From: Methylocella sp.
GTDB lineage: Bacteria > Pseudomonadota > Alphaproteobacteria > Rhizobiales > Beijerinckiaceae
Direction: 5' to 3'
Length of the DNA stretch: 64,000 nt
Assembly (NCBI GenBank): GCA_037200525.1
Contig: JBBCGG010000001.1
Coordinates: forward strand, 4,890,501-4,954,500
In this document: positions 53,113 to 62,800 of the stretch, one piece after another
How the letters are laid out: each line of letters opens with the position of its first letter
Numbering within the stretch: the stretch's first letter is position 1
Position numbers and translations under genes: made by a program
Notes under the pieces: model-generated
The model's input: the letters and a program-made list of their open reading frames with translations, nothing else
What the model was told of the DNA's origin: nothing
The model's database searches: none

Positions 53113-56100
53113 TCACACATGCTCGACGGCGTCAATTCCCGGAATCGCCTTTAGCGCGGCGACGACTTGCGCCGACACGGAGTATTTGCCGGGCAGCTTC
53201 ATCTCGACTTCGCCGCTGGCCGTTTGAAGAATCAACGCGACTTCGCCGTCGCCGCGGGGGTTCAGACTTTGCGCGATCCGGCTGAGCGGATTGTCGTCGC
53301 GCAAGGAGATCCGCAGGCCTTTCTGCACCCGACTCGCAGCTACGTCCAACGGCTCCGCCGTGACGATGCGGGCGCGGACGTCCTCGCCCTCGACGCTGGC
53401 TTGCAGACCGAGCAGCAGCGAAGCGCCTTTCTCCAACACATCGCGATATTGATTGAGGCCTTCCTGGAACAGAATCGCCTCATACTGACCGGATTGATCC
53501 GACAGTTGCACGATTCCCATTTTTGAGCCTGACTTGGTGCGGCGTTCGTGCCTGTCGAGCACGGTGGCGGCGACGCGTCCGCCGGAGGCGCCTTGCTTCA
53601 CGGCGCGGGCGAAGTCCGTCCAGCGCTGCACCCGCAGGCGGGCCAGCACCGCGGCATAGGCGTCGAGCGGATGGCCAGAGAGGAAAAATCCGACGGAGTC
53701 GAACTCACGCTGCAAACGTTCGGCAAGGGTCCAGGGCTGAACCCTTGGCAGCGGCAACTGGTCTTGCGTTCCGCCGTCAAAGAGCGCGGCTTGGCCGGCG
53801 CGGCGCTCGTCGTCGCGGCGATGCGCGAAGGCGAGGATCGACTCGATTGCGCCAAAAACGCGGGCGCGGTCGGGTTGAAGATCATCGAACGCCCCGGCGG
53901 AGACCAAGCTCTCCAGCATGCGCTTGTTGACGCCGCGCGGATCGACCCTGGCGGCGAGATCGGCGAGATCGCTGAAGGCCTCGTCGCCGCGCGCAGCGAC
54001 CAGCGCTTCGGCATGACCTTCGCCGACGCCCTTGATGGCCCCGAGCGCGTAGCGAATGCAGAGTTCGCCGCCGGCGTCGGTATGAACCTCGAAATCGACG
54101 CCGGAGCGCTGGACCGATGGCGGCTCGACCTTACCCTTCAGGCGTCGAACCTCGTTTGAGAATTCGGCGAGCTTATCGGTGTTGGATTTTTCCAGCGTCA
54201 TCGAAGCGGCGAGAAACTCCAGCTGGTAATTGGCTTTGAACCAGGCGGTCTGGTAGGCGATCAGGGCATAGGCTGCGGCGTGGCTCTTATTGAAGCCATA
54301 GTCGGCGAATTTGGCGAGAAGGTCGAAAATCTCGTCCGCCTTGGCTTTCGTCAGCCCATTATCCACCGCGCCGGAAACGAAACGATCGCGCTGCGCATCC
54401 ATCTCCGACTTGATCTTCTTGCCCATCGCGCGACGCAGCAAATCGGCCTCGCCGAGCGAAAAGCCGGATAAGACCTGCGCGATCTGCATCACCTGCTCCT
54501 GATAGATGATGACGCCAAACGTCTCCTTCAGGATCGGCTCGATCTTTGGATGGATGTAATCGGCTTCTTCCTCGCCGAGCTTCACCGCGCAATAGGTCGG
54601 AATATTCGCCATCGGGCCTGGCCGGTAGAGAGCGACGAGTGCGATGATGTCCTCGAAGCGGTCCGCACGCATTTCGACGAGCGCCTTGCGCATTCCAGCG
54701 CTTTCCAACTGGAACACGCCGACCGTCTCGCCCCGCCCGAGCATGTCGTAGGTTTTTTTGTCATCGAGCGATATCTTGTCGAGATCGACATGAACGCCGC
54801 GCCGGCTGAGCAGTTTTACGCAGGTCGATAGCGTCGTCAGCGTTTTAAGGCCAAGAAAATCGAATTTGACGAGCCCAGCCGGCTCAACCCACTTCATATT
54901 GAACTGGGTCGCTGGCATATCGGATTTCGGATCGCGATAAAGCGGCACAAGCTCTTCGAGAGGCCGGTCGCTAATGACGATGCCCGCCGCATGGGTCGAA
55001 GCGTTGGAGTAGAGTCCCTCGAGAGTCTGCGCGATTTGCAGCATCTTGGCGACGCGCGGCTCCGCCTCAGCCGCCTCTTTCAGTCGCGGCTCGGCGTCGA
55101 TCGCCTGTTTGAGATTGACCGGAGCGGCCGGATTCTGCGGCACGAGCTTGGCCAGTCGATCGACCTGACCAAGCGGCATTTCGAGCACGCGGCCAACGTT
55201 GCGCATAACGCCGCGCGCCAGAAAAGATCCAAAGGTAATGATCTGCGCGACTTTATCCGCGCCATAGCGGCGGCGGACATAGGCAATCACCTCGTCGCGC
55301 CGATCCTGACAGAAATCAATGTCGAAATCCGGCATCGACACGCGTTCCGGATTGAGGAAGCGCTCAAACAAGAGGCCGAAGCGGATCGGATCGAGATCGG
55401 TGATGGTCAGCGCATAGGCGACCAGGGATCCGGCTCCCGAACCGCGCCCCGGACCTACCGGAATGTCCTGCGACTTGGCATATTTGATGAAATCCGCGAC
55501 GATTAGGAAGTAACCGGGAAACTTCATATTGACGATAACGTCGAGCTCGAACGCGAGCCGCCTGCGATAATCGTCGACAGCATAGCCGGCCGCGGTCCCA
55601 TGCGAGGCGATGCGCGCTTCGAGCCCGGCCTCCGCCTCTCGCCGCAAGGCTTCCGCCTCGCCCTCAAGCGCGCCGCTGGCCGAGAAGCTTGGCAGCATTG
55701 GCTTGCGCGTCAGCGGCCGGTAGGCGCAGCGCCGCGCGACTTCGACCGTGTTGCACGTCGCCTCAGGCAGATCGGCGAAGAGCGCGAGCATTTCAGCGCG
55801 AGTCTTGAACCGATGTTCGGGAGAGAGCTGACGGCGGGCGCCATCGCCGATCACCGCGCCTTCAGCGATGCAGATCAAGGCGTCATGAGCCTCATAATCG
55901 GACGCGGCGGCGAAATAGGCCTCATTCGTCGCGACCAGCGGCAAAGAGCGGCGATAGGCAAGGTCAAGCAGACGCGGCTCGACCTCGCGTTCGGTGGGAA
56001 GGCCGTGACGTTGAAGCTCAACATAGAGCCGGTTCGGGAATAGCCGCTCCAGCGCCACCGCGCGGCTCAGCGCAAGTTCCGGCCGGGCGAAGCTGAAGGC

Positions 56101-56571
56101 GAAATCGAGCGGACCGCTCGGCCCTCCGCTCAGCGCAATCAGCCCTTCCGTCCGGCCTTCAAGCCGCGCGAGCAAAACATGCGGCGGCTCGCCCGGCTGC
56201 GGATCGAGCCAGGCGCGCGAGGCGATATGCATCAGGTTCAGATAGCCGGCGTTATCCTTTGCGAGCAGAACGATTGACGCGCGCCCGGCGCCGGTTTCCT
56301 CCCCGCGCGGGGCCATCAGCGCGCCGTCGCCATAATCGAGCGTTATCTGCAGGCCGGCAATCGGCTGCACGCCCTCCTTGGCCAGCTTTTCGGAAAACTC
56401 CAGAGCGCCGAAGAGATTATTGGTGTCGGTGATCGCCAGAGCCGGCATCTTATCGGCGACAGCGAACTTGGCCAGCTTGGCGATGCCCATCGCCCCCTCG
56501 CGCAGCGAATAGGAGCTGTGAACATGGAGGTGGACGAAGCCGACGTCGGTCAAAATGGGGCTTTGCGGCAA
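53113..56571 (-). CDS. dnaE: DNA polymerase III alpha subunit
   Basis: The 1152-residue replicative polymerase of the DnaE1 type. The PHP domain is at the N-terminus (FVHLHVHSSYSLREGAMGI). The palm carries GRGSGAGSLVAYAL and the catalytic aspartates in MPDFDIDFCQDRRDEVI. A tandem helix-hairpin-helix and an OB-fold region near the C-terminus (VAATVLDRHERRTKSGSKMGIVQLSD) follow. The start appears to be a TTG at 56571, since an in-frame stop lies 45 bases upstream and no ATG is available. Confidence 0.96.
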   Translation of the reverse strand: MPQSPILTDVGFVHLHVHSSYSLREGAMGIAKLAKFAVADKMPALAITDTNNLFGALEFSEKLAKEGVQPIAGLQITLDYGDGALMAPRGEETGAGRASIVLLAKDNAGYLNLMHIASRAWLDPQPGEPPHVLLARLEGRTEGLIALSGGPSGPLDFAFSFARPELALSRAVALERLFPNRLYVELQRHGLPTEREVEPRLLDLAYRRSLPLVATNEAYFAAASDYEAHDALICIAEGAVIGDGARRQLSPEHRFKTRAEMLALFADLPEATCNTVEVARRCAYRPLTRKPMLPSFSASGALEGEAEALRREAEAGLEARIASHGTAAGYAVDDYRRRLAFELDVIVNMKFPGYFLIVADFIKYAKSQDIPVGPGRGSGAGSLVAYALTITDLDPIRFGLLFERFLNPERVSMPDFDIDFCQDRRDEVIAYVRRRYGADKVAQIITFGSFLARGVMRNVGRVLEMPLGQVDRLAKLVPQNPAAPVNLKQAIDAEPRLKEAAEAEPRVAKMLQIAQTLEGLYSNASTHAAGIVISDRPLEELVPLYRDPKSDMPATQFNMKWVEPAGLVKFDFLGLKTLTTLSTCVKLLSRRGVHVDLDKISLDDKKTYDMLGRGETVGVFQLESAGMRKALVEMRADRFEDIIALVALYRPGPMANIPTYCAVKLGEEEADYIHPKIEPILKETFGVIIYQEQVMQIAQVLSGFSLGEADLLRRAMGKKIKSEMDAQRDRFVSGAVDNGLTKAKADEIFDLLAKFADYGFNKSHAAAYALIAYQTAWFKANYQLEFLAASMTLEKSNTDKLAEFSNEVRRLKGKVEPPSVQRSGVDFEVHTDAGGELCIRYALGAIKGVGEGHAEALVAARGDEAFSDLADLAARVDPRGVNKRMLESLVSAGAFDDLQPDRARVFGAIESILAFAHRRDDERRAGQAALFDGGTQDQLPLPRVQPWTLAERLQREFDSVGFFLSGHPLDAYAAVLARLRVQRWTDFARAVKQGASGGRVAATVLDRHERRTKSGSKMGIVQLSDQSGQYEAILFQEGLNQYRDVLEKGASLLLGLQASVEGEDVRARIVTAEPLDVAASRVQKGLRISLRDDNPLSRIAQSLNPRGDGEVALILQTASGEVEMKLPGKYSVSAQVVAALKAIPGIDAVEHV

Positions 56572-56989
56572 GAGACTGTCACTAAAGGGCGGCGTCGCGC
56601 CGGAAATTCGGCTTCAGTCTAGCAGCATCCGACGGGATTAAAACCGCCGCTTCCGCTGTCTCCACACGATCTTCGTGAGAGAGCGGCCCGGACGTTTGCT
56701 TAATGGGCCGGCAAAGTTTTACGCGATAAAAGCGCCAGCCTAAATTCACGGCCGTTGATCCAGCTAAATCACATGAATTGATACGTATGAAGATAGTCAT
56801 TTTTCGTCATTTATTAGGGCGATCGTCAGTCAGTTTATTGGCTCCATTAGCAATCATGCAAACCCAGCCCTTTAGTTTGAATATAAGAATTTTTGAATTA
56901 CAATTCCGAACGAATTTAGCCTGCGATTCACCCATGTGCGTCATCGCGCGGAGGGCGAACTTTTTATATGTTATTCCAAAATTATTTTA
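56572..56989. other. 418-base AT-rich divergent region
   Basis: This region lies between dnaE and the cupin-like gene. The part from about 56770 to 56990 is clearly AT-rich against its surroundings and likely holds the promoter of the rightward gene (an AATATAAG -10-like stretch near 56879). No gene or terminator was found. Confidence 0.45.
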
Positions 56990-57913
56990 ATGACCTATGG
57001 AGCACCGCAGCAAATGGGCAGCCTCGTCAGCGATCCCTTAGCATCGGCCACAACGGCAGCCAGACCCTTGCTGGCGATCGATCGGGATAAATTTCGCCAA
57101 AACTTCAACAAGCGACATTTTTTGCTGGAGCATCGATTGACCGGCAACGCTCTGTTCGCCCTGCCGCGACTGATCGATCTCGCCCGCGACACCGCGCTGA
57201 CCCGGCCTAGCGACCTATACTATGATGCGGGCGTCACTGACGTTAATGAAAAATGGGGACAAAGCCCCGCCGCTTTCCCGGTCGACGAAACGATCAAGCG
57301 AATCGATACGGCCGGCGCCTGGATCGCGCTCAAAGGCGCGGAAAAGGATCCCGCCTACGCGAAGCTGCTCGATGTCTGCATGTCGGATATATTGGAGGTC
57401 TCGGGTCGCGATCTCGAGCGCAACATGCGCCGCAAGGAAGTCATCGTCTTCATAACTTCCCCCAACCGGCTGACGACTTATCATATCGACAGCGAATGCA
57501 ACTTCCTTCTCCAAGTCGAGGGGACAAAGCAAATCAGCATCTTTCGCCAGGACGATCGCGAAGTGCTCCCAGAAGAAGAGCTCGAAATATTCTGGACGCG
57601 CAACCGAAACGCGCCGCAGTACAAGCCGCATCTGCAGCATCACGCCGACGAAATCACTTTCGGGCCGGGGATGGGCGTGCATATCCCAATCAACGCGCCG
57701 CACTGGGTTCGGAACGGAAACAATATCTCCGTGGCGGTGAGCATAAATTATCACAGCTGGGCCAGCGAGAGAGCCAATATCTACCGGATGAATTATTTCT
57801 TGCGGAAGCTTGGCGTAAAGCCAACGCCGCCGTTTCAGTCTCCGACGCAGGATTTCATCAAGCGGAGAGCCGGCGCGATGGCCATGACTTTGCGGGGTAA
57901 ACCGTATTCATAA
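56990..57913 (+). CDS. JmjC/cupin_8-like oxygenase
   Basis: A 307-residue protein with a cupin-like double-stranded beta helix. The iron site is probably H165-I-D167 in TTYHIDSECNFLLQVEGTKQISIF, with distal H238 in HIPINAPHWVRNG (H231 as alternative). This matches cupin_8/JmjC-type 2OG hydroxylases; the target is unknown. The ATG at 56990 is chosen; GTG at 56936 and ATG at 57014 are possible. The upstream DNA is AT-rich, so the gene may have been acquired. A further unrelated HxD oxygenase is at 40425. Confidence 0.8.
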   Translation: MTYGAPQQMGSLVSDPLASATTAARPLLAIDRDKFRQNFNKRHFLLEHRLTGNALFALPRLIDLARDTALTRPSDLYYDAGVTDVNEKWGQSPAAFPVDETIKRIDTAGAWIALKGAEKDPAYAKLLDVCMSDILEVSGRDLERNMRRKEVIVFITSPNRLTTYHIDSECNFLLQVEGTKQISIFRQDDREVLPEEELEIFWTRNRNAPQYKPHLQHHADEITFGPGMGVHIPINAPHWVRNGNNISVAVSINYHSWASERANIYRMNYFLRKLGVKPTPPFQSPTQDFIKRRAGAMAMTLRGKPYS

Positions 57914-58015
57914 CACACCGCTCATTGATCTGGGCCTAGCAACCACGAGCGCGCAGCCATAACGGCCCACGCTTGCCCCGCGGCGGCGCCCTGTTTTTGC
58001 ATCCATAATTGACCA

Positions 58016-58276
58016 TCAATATCTGGGCCGGGGACGACCGTAAGGAGGGGCCGGCGGGGGCGCAGCAGAAACCCAGCCGCAGCCGTAGTAAGGGTCACAG
58101 GCCAAGTATTGGGTAGGGCGCTTATCCGTCCAGGCCTCCTGTTGGAGTTCATCAATCGACCTGTATATGTGGTCGAGAGCGTTCGTCGGCACCGCCGCTT
58201 GAGCAAAGGCGGAGCCAGACCCCGCGCCGGCAAAGCTAATGGCTGCGGCGAGAATCAAACCTTTTCGCGTGTCCAT
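58016..58276 (-). CDS. small secreted proline-rich protein (86 aa)
   Basis: It starts at the ATG at 58276 with GGAG seven bases upstream. The signal peptide is MDTRKGLILAAAISFAGAGSGSAFA, with cleavage after about residue 25. The mature part has a helix, then CDPYYGCGWV with two cysteines that could form a disulfide, and a Pro/Tyr-rich tail (PPPAPPYGRPRPRY). No family is recognised. It lies between the cupin-like gene (convergent) and the aap cluster. Confidence 0.65.
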   Translation of the reverse strand: MDTRKGLILAAAISFAGAGSGSAFAQAAVPTNALDHIYRSIDELQQEAWTDKRPTQYLACDPYYGCGWVSAAPPPAPPYGRPRPRY

Positions 58277-58408
58277 TTTTTTCTCCAAGGCCTGGGTTCC
58301 GCCCTGTCAAAGTCCGAACCGCCTCAACCACCGCATTAGCGCAAAAGCGAAGACCGGAGCAGGACTACCCCTGTCATAACGTCCGGCTGAGCGAAGCCGT
58401 TCCATCCG

Positions 58409-59182
58409 CTATTTCAGGATTTGGCCGAGGAACAGCTTGGTCCGCTCATGTTGAGGGCGGGAAAAGAACGCCTCCGGACTATTGATCTCGACTATCGCCC
58501 CAGCGTCCATGAAGATCACTCGATCGGCGACTTGACGGGCGAAACCCATCTCATGGGTGACGCAGAGCATAGTCATGCCTTCGCGCGCGAGCTGGACCAT
58601 GGTTTCCAGCACTTCCTTGACCAATTCCGGATCGAGCGCCGACGTCGGCTCATCGAACAGCATGATTTTAGGGTTCATGCATAGCGCCCTGGCGATCGCG
58701 ACGCGCTGTTGCTGGCCGCCCGATAATTGGCCGGGATATTTGTCCGCCTGCTCCCGAATTTGCACCTTGCTGAGATATTGCAAGGCGACCGCCTCAGCTT
58801 CCGCTCGCGGCATTTTAAGCACGTGAATCGGGGCCAAAGTGCAATTTTCAAGAATTGTGAGGTGCGGAAACAGATTGAAGTGCTGAAAAACCATGCCGAC
58901 CTCGCGGCGCACTTCATCGATCATGCGCAAATCGCTGGTCAGTTCGGCTCCCTCGACGAAGATGTGGCCGCTCTGGTGCGCCTCAAGCCGATTGATGCAG
59001 CGGATCAGCGTCGATTTGCCGGAGCCTGAGGGGCCGCAAATGACGATTCGCTCGCCCCGCTCAACGACAAGGTCGATGTCGCGCAGAACATGGAAAGCGC
59101 CAAACCATTTATTGACGCCGACCATCTCGATCGCGACGTCGTTCCCGTTGGGCGTCAAGTCGGAAATGCCCCGCTCGCTCAT
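58409..59182 (-). CDS. aapP: general L-amino acid ABC transporter ATPase AapP
   Basis: A 257-residue ABC ATPase of the polar amino-acid uptake group. Walker A is GPSGSGKST (50-58). The Q-loop ([12 protein letters not shown]), [15 protein letters not shown] and [14 protein letters not shown] follow, with the H-loop [10 protein letters not shown]. It is last in aapJQMP, three bases after aapM. Confidence 0.95.
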   Translation of the reverse strand: MSERGISDLTPNGNDVAIEMVGVNKWFGAFHVLRDIDLVVERGERIVICGPSGSGKSTLIRCINRLEAHQSGHIFVEGAELTSDLRMIDEVRREVGMVFQHFNLFPHLTILENCTLAPIHVLKMPRAEAEAVALQYLSKVQIREQADKYPGQLSGGQQQRVAIARALCMNPKIMLFDEPTSALDPELVKEVLETMVQLAREGMTMLCVTHEMGFARQVADRVIFMDAGAIVEINSPEAFFSRPQHERTKLFLGQILK

Positions 59183-59185
59183 GCT

Positions 59186-60340
59186 CTAATGACCTCGTCC
59201 GCGGGACAACCGGCGCTCCACAAAAAGCGAATAGCGCGACATGCCGAAGCAGAACGCAAAATAAAACACCCCCGCAAAGACATAGCCCGTGGTCGAGATC
59301 GTGGGACCCGCCCACACAGGGTCGAGCCGCGCAGTATCGACAGTTCGCAGAAAATCGAAAATCCCGACGACGGCGACCAATGTCGTATCCTTAAACAGAC
59401 CTATAAACGTATTGACGATGCCGGGAATGACGTGTCGTAAAGCCTGCGGCAAGATCACGAGGCGCAGCGCCGGCCAAGCGCGTAACCCCAGCGCCTGCGC
59501 GCCCTCGAACTGTCCCTTAGGCATTGCCTGCAAACCGCCGCGGACCACCTCGGCCATATAGGCCGACGCGAACAGGGCGACGCCGATCAGCGGGCGAACC
59601 AGGCGGTCCGGCGCAAGATTTTCAGGCACGAACAGCGGCAGCATCGTATTGGCCGTGAACAGAACGGTGATCATCGGCACGCCGCGCACGATTTCGATAA
59701 AACCGGTACAGACAACGCTTAGCGCCGGCAAACTCGACCGGCGCCCAAGGGCGAGAAGAATCCCCAGCGGCAGCGAGACGACGATGCCGACGATCGCCAC
59801 CAGCAGACTGACGAAAATGCCGCCCCATAGATCGGAGTCGATGCGCGGCAAGCCAAGCCAGGGCGCGCCATGGAGCAGAATGAAGGATAGGATTGGATAA
59901 ACGAGAAAGAACAGGATGCCCGCGAGTTGGCGCCTCGGCGCGTTCAGCCAAAGCAGCCACACGATCAGCGCCGCGCCAAGGACAAGCGTGAGATCGACCC
60001 GCCAGCGTTCGGCCAGCGGATAAGACCCATAAGTGAAATAAGGCAACTTGCGCGCGATGAAAGCCCAGCACGCTCCGGCTCCCGGCGCGCGGCAAAGCTC
60101 CCCATCCGGCGCCGACCAGACCGCATCGAAGATCAGAAAACGCAGAATAGACGGCAGAATGAGACCGATCAGCGCCAGAGCGGCGAGGGTCAAGAGGCTC
60201 GCGCGCCAACCGTCGAATAGATTCTCCCTGACGAGCGCGACGATGTTTCGCTGAGAGACCGGCGGGGGCCGCGACGCGGCGCGCTCTCGGCGAACGTAAG
60301 CCGCAGTCTGGCTAAGCCCCGGACCTGCATTGGCCGGCAT
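59186..60340 (-). CDS. aapM: general L-amino acid ABC transporter permease AapM
   Basis: A 384-residue inner-membrane permease. About eight hydrophobic helices are present; the C-terminal half carries the His/Glu/Gln permease region with the ATPase-contact loop EGAQALGLRAWPALRLVILPQALRHVIPGIVNTFI. The N-terminal half is extended, as expected in AapM. Its start lies one base after the aapQ stop. Confidence 0.95.
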   Translation of the reverse strand: MPANAGPGLSQTAAYVRRERAASRPPPVSQRNIVALVRENLFDGWRASLLTLAALALIGLILPSILRFLIFDAVWSAPDGELCRAPGAGACWAFIARKLPYFTYGSYPLAERWRVDLTLVLGAALIVWLLWLNAPRRQLAGILFFLVYPILSFILLHGAPWLGLPRIDSDLWGGIFVSLLVAIVGIVVSLPLGILLALGRRSSLPALSVVCTGFIEIVRGVPMITVLFTANTMLPLFVPENLAPDRLVRPLIGVALFASAYMAEVVRGGLQAMPKGQFEGAQALGLRAWPALRLVILPQALRHVIPGIVNTFIGLFKDTTLVAVVGIFDFLRTVDTARLDPVWAGPTISTTGYVFAGVFYFAFCFGMSRYSLFVERRLSRGRGH

Positions 60341-60341
60341 G

Positions 60342-61565
60342 TCAGCGCTCCACCAGCGTGAAACGACGATTGTAGAGGTTCATCGCCAAAGAGGTGAGCA
60401 GCGAGATCGTCAGATAGACCGCCATCGTAATGAAGATCACTTGCACCGCGGCGCCGGTCTGGTTCAGCACCGTCCCGGCGAAAACTTGCACGAGATCCGG
60501 ATAGCCGATGAAAACAGCGAGCGATGAGTTCTTGACCAGGTTCAAATACTGGCTGGTCAGCAATGGAATGATGATGCGCATGGCTTGCGGCGTGACGACG
60601 AGACCGCTCGCTTGAGAAGGCGAAAGGCCAAGCGCCGCCGCCGCCTCCCGTTGTCCACGCGGCACCGCCTCAATCCCCGCGCGCACGATCTCGGCGATGA
60701 AAGCCCCCGTATAGAGGCTAAGCCCCAGAACCAAGGCGACGAATTCAGGAAGCAGTCGCGCTCCGCCGCTGAAGTTGAACCCTTTCAACTGCGGGAAGAT
60801 GAAACTGATCGACTGCGCCCCGATGAAGAAAACGGCGATGGGAAAACCCGCGATCAACGCCGCAACGAGGCCGCCCCCGAATGTGTCGAACCCCCTTCCG
60901 AGGATTTTCGAGCGCAGGAAAATCACTTTCAGAGCAATCGCCGCGATGACGCCCAAAACCAGCGCTGCGCCAAGCCATGGCGCGGCGGGGCCAAGCACTG
61001 GCTGCGGCGTGAACAGACCCCGATTGTTGAGAAAAATGTCGAAAGGCAGCGCGAAAGACTCGCGCGGCCCCGGCAATGCTTTCAGTATGGCGTTGTACCA
61101 GACGAGGAGCTGCAGCAGCAGCGGCACATTGCGCAAGGCTTCGACGTAAACCATTGCGCATTTGGCGATGATCCAGTTTTTCGAAAGCCGCGCCACGCCG
61201 ACGCTGAATCCGATGATCGTCGCAAGAACGACGCCGAGCGCGGCGACAAGACACGTATTCAAGAGCCCGACAACAAAGGCGCGTCCGTAGGTCGAGGCAG
61301 CACTGTAGGAAATCAAGCTCTGGTTGATGTCGAATCCGGCGGCATTGTCCAGAAAGCCGAAGTCCATCGGAATGCCGCGCGCCTGCATATTGGCCCGCAC
61401 ATTGACGATCGCCTCAAACAGGAGAAATCCGAGCGCGAGCACAAATATGGCTTGGTAAAGCGCGCCCCGAGCCGCGGAGTCATACCAGAACGAAAGCCCG
61501 GCGCTTCGCGGCGGAGGGCGCGCTCCGCCGCCGGCGGGCGACAAAGGGGCCGACCCTATGTGCAA
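60342..61565 (-). CDS. aapQ: general L-amino acid ABC transporter permease AapQ
   Basis: A permease of about 407 residues. The ATPase-contact loop is REAAAALGLSPSQASGLVVTPQAMRIIIPLLTSQYLNL. The open frame extends to 61727, but that part overlaps aapJ and is not homologous. A TTG at 61565 with GAGAG upstream is the most plausible start and overlaps the aapJ end by 16 bases. The true start is uncertain. Confidence 0.92.
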   Translation of the reverse strand: MHIGSAPLSPAGGGARPPPRSAGLSFWYDSAARGALYQAIFVLALGFLLFEAIVNVRANMQARGIPMDFGFLDNAAGFDINQSLISYSAASTYGRAFVVGLLNTCLVAALGVVLATIIGFSVGVARLSKNWIIAKCAMVYVEALRNVPLLLQLLVWYNAILKALPGPRESFALPFDIFLNNRGLFTPQPVLGPAAPWLGAALVLGVIAAIALKVIFLRSKILGRGFDTFGGGLVAALIAGFPIAVFFIGAQSISFIFPQLKGFNFSGGARLLPEFVALVLGLSLYTGAFIAEIVRAGIEAVPRGQREAAAALGLSPSQASGLVVTPQAMRIIIPLLTSQYLNLVKNSSLAVFIGYPDLVQVFAGTVLNQTGAAVQVIFITMAVYLTISLLTSLAMNLYNRRFTLVER

Positions 61566-61579
61566 TGCGCTCTCACAGC

Positions 61580-62605
61580 TTAGCGGATCGGCGGCGCATA
61601 TTGCAGTCCGCCTTTGGTCCAGAGCGCATTGATGCCGCGCTTGATCTTGAGATTGGAGCCTTCGCCGACATTGCGATCGAACACTTCGCCATAATTGCCG
61701 ACGAGCTTGATGATGCGATAGGCCCAATCCACGTCGAGCCCCAGCCCTTCGCCGAAATTGCCTTCAAAGCCGAGCAGCCGTTTGATCTCGGGGCGATCGG
61801 ACTTCGCCTTTTCATCGACATTCTTGGAGGCGACGCCCAGCTCCTCCGCATTGACCATCGCGAAATTCACCCATTTGACCAAATTGAACCATTGATCGTC
61901 GCCCTGCCGCACGGCAGGACCTAATGGCTCTTTGGAGATGATTTCTGGCAGGACGATGCTGTCCTCGGGATTAGCGAGCTTTTGACGCTCGACGTAGAGG
62001 CCGGAGGCGTCCGTCGTGTAGGCGTCGCAGCGGCCGCCGTCATAGGCTTTCACCGCTTCGTCCGCGCTGGCGAAATTGACCGGCTCATACTTCATATTGT
62101 TGCCGCGAAAGAAATCGGCGAGGTTCAATTCCGTCGTAGTGCCTTGCTGGACGCAAATCGAAGCGCCGGACAGCTCCAGCGCCGAGGATAGGTTCAGCTT
62201 CTTGCGCACCAAAAAACCCTGTCCATCGTAATAAGTGACGCCGATGAACAGAAAGCCCTGACCGGTCTCGCGCGATATCGTCCATGTCGTATTGCGGGCC
62301 AAGACATCGACTTCGCCCGATTGCAAGGCGGTGAACCGATCCTTGGCGCTGAGCGGAATAAATTTGACTTTGGTCGCGTCATTAAAGATGGCGGCGGCGA
62401 CCGCGCGGCAGAAATCGACGTCGAAACCCGTCCAATTGCCTTTGTCGTCGGGCAACCCGAAGCCGGCGACGCCAGGACTTGAGCCGCACATCAAATAGCC
62501 GCGCTTCTTCACCTGATCGAGCGTACCGGCATCCGCGGCCGTCTGACCGAGAACCAGGATGGCGGCGAGCGCCAAAAGCTTTATCAAGACATTCATCTTG
62601 AGCAT
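61580..62605 (-). CDS. aapJ: general L-amino acid-binding protein AapJ
   Basis: A 341-residue periplasmic solute-binding protein. The signal peptide is MNVLIKLLALAAILVLGQTAADA. The mature start GTLDQVKKRGYLMCGSSPGVAGFG is typical of AapJ, followed by TGFDVDFCRAVAAAIF and CDAYTTDASGLY. The frame stays open far upstream to 63694, antisense to metC, but the signal peptide fixes the start near 62605 (or 62596). It is divergent from metC. Confidence 0.95.
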   Translation of the reverse strand: MLKMNVLIKLLALAAILVLGQTAADAGTLDQVKKRGYLMCGSSPGVAGFGLPDDKGNWTGFDVDFCRAVAAAIFNDATKVKFIPLSAKDRFTALQSGEVDVLARNTTWTISRETGQGFLFIGVTYYDGQGFLVRKKLNLSSALELSGASICVQQGTTTELNLADFFRGNNMKYEPVNFASADEAVKAYDGGRCDAYTTDASGLYVERQKLANPEDSIVLPEIISKEPLGPAVRQGDDQWFNLVKWVNFAMVNAEELGVASKNVDEKAKSDRPEIKRLLGFEGNFGEGLGLDVDWAYRIIKLVGNYGEVFDRNVGEGSNLKIKRGINALWTKGGLQYAPPIR

Positions 62606-62800
62606 GGGGACGATTTCCGGAAAGGATCCTGCGCGAGGATGCGTGACTCTTGAGCCCAGTAGAGGCCTTTGCCGAATCCGGTCAAGAGGCGCCGCCTGCC
62701 CCGTCCGATAGCGGAAAAATGCTTTAGGCTCGCGCAGGCTTGACGTCAGGGGCATCGAAACCGCAGTTTGCGGCGCACACAAGGCAAACGGGACGAATCC

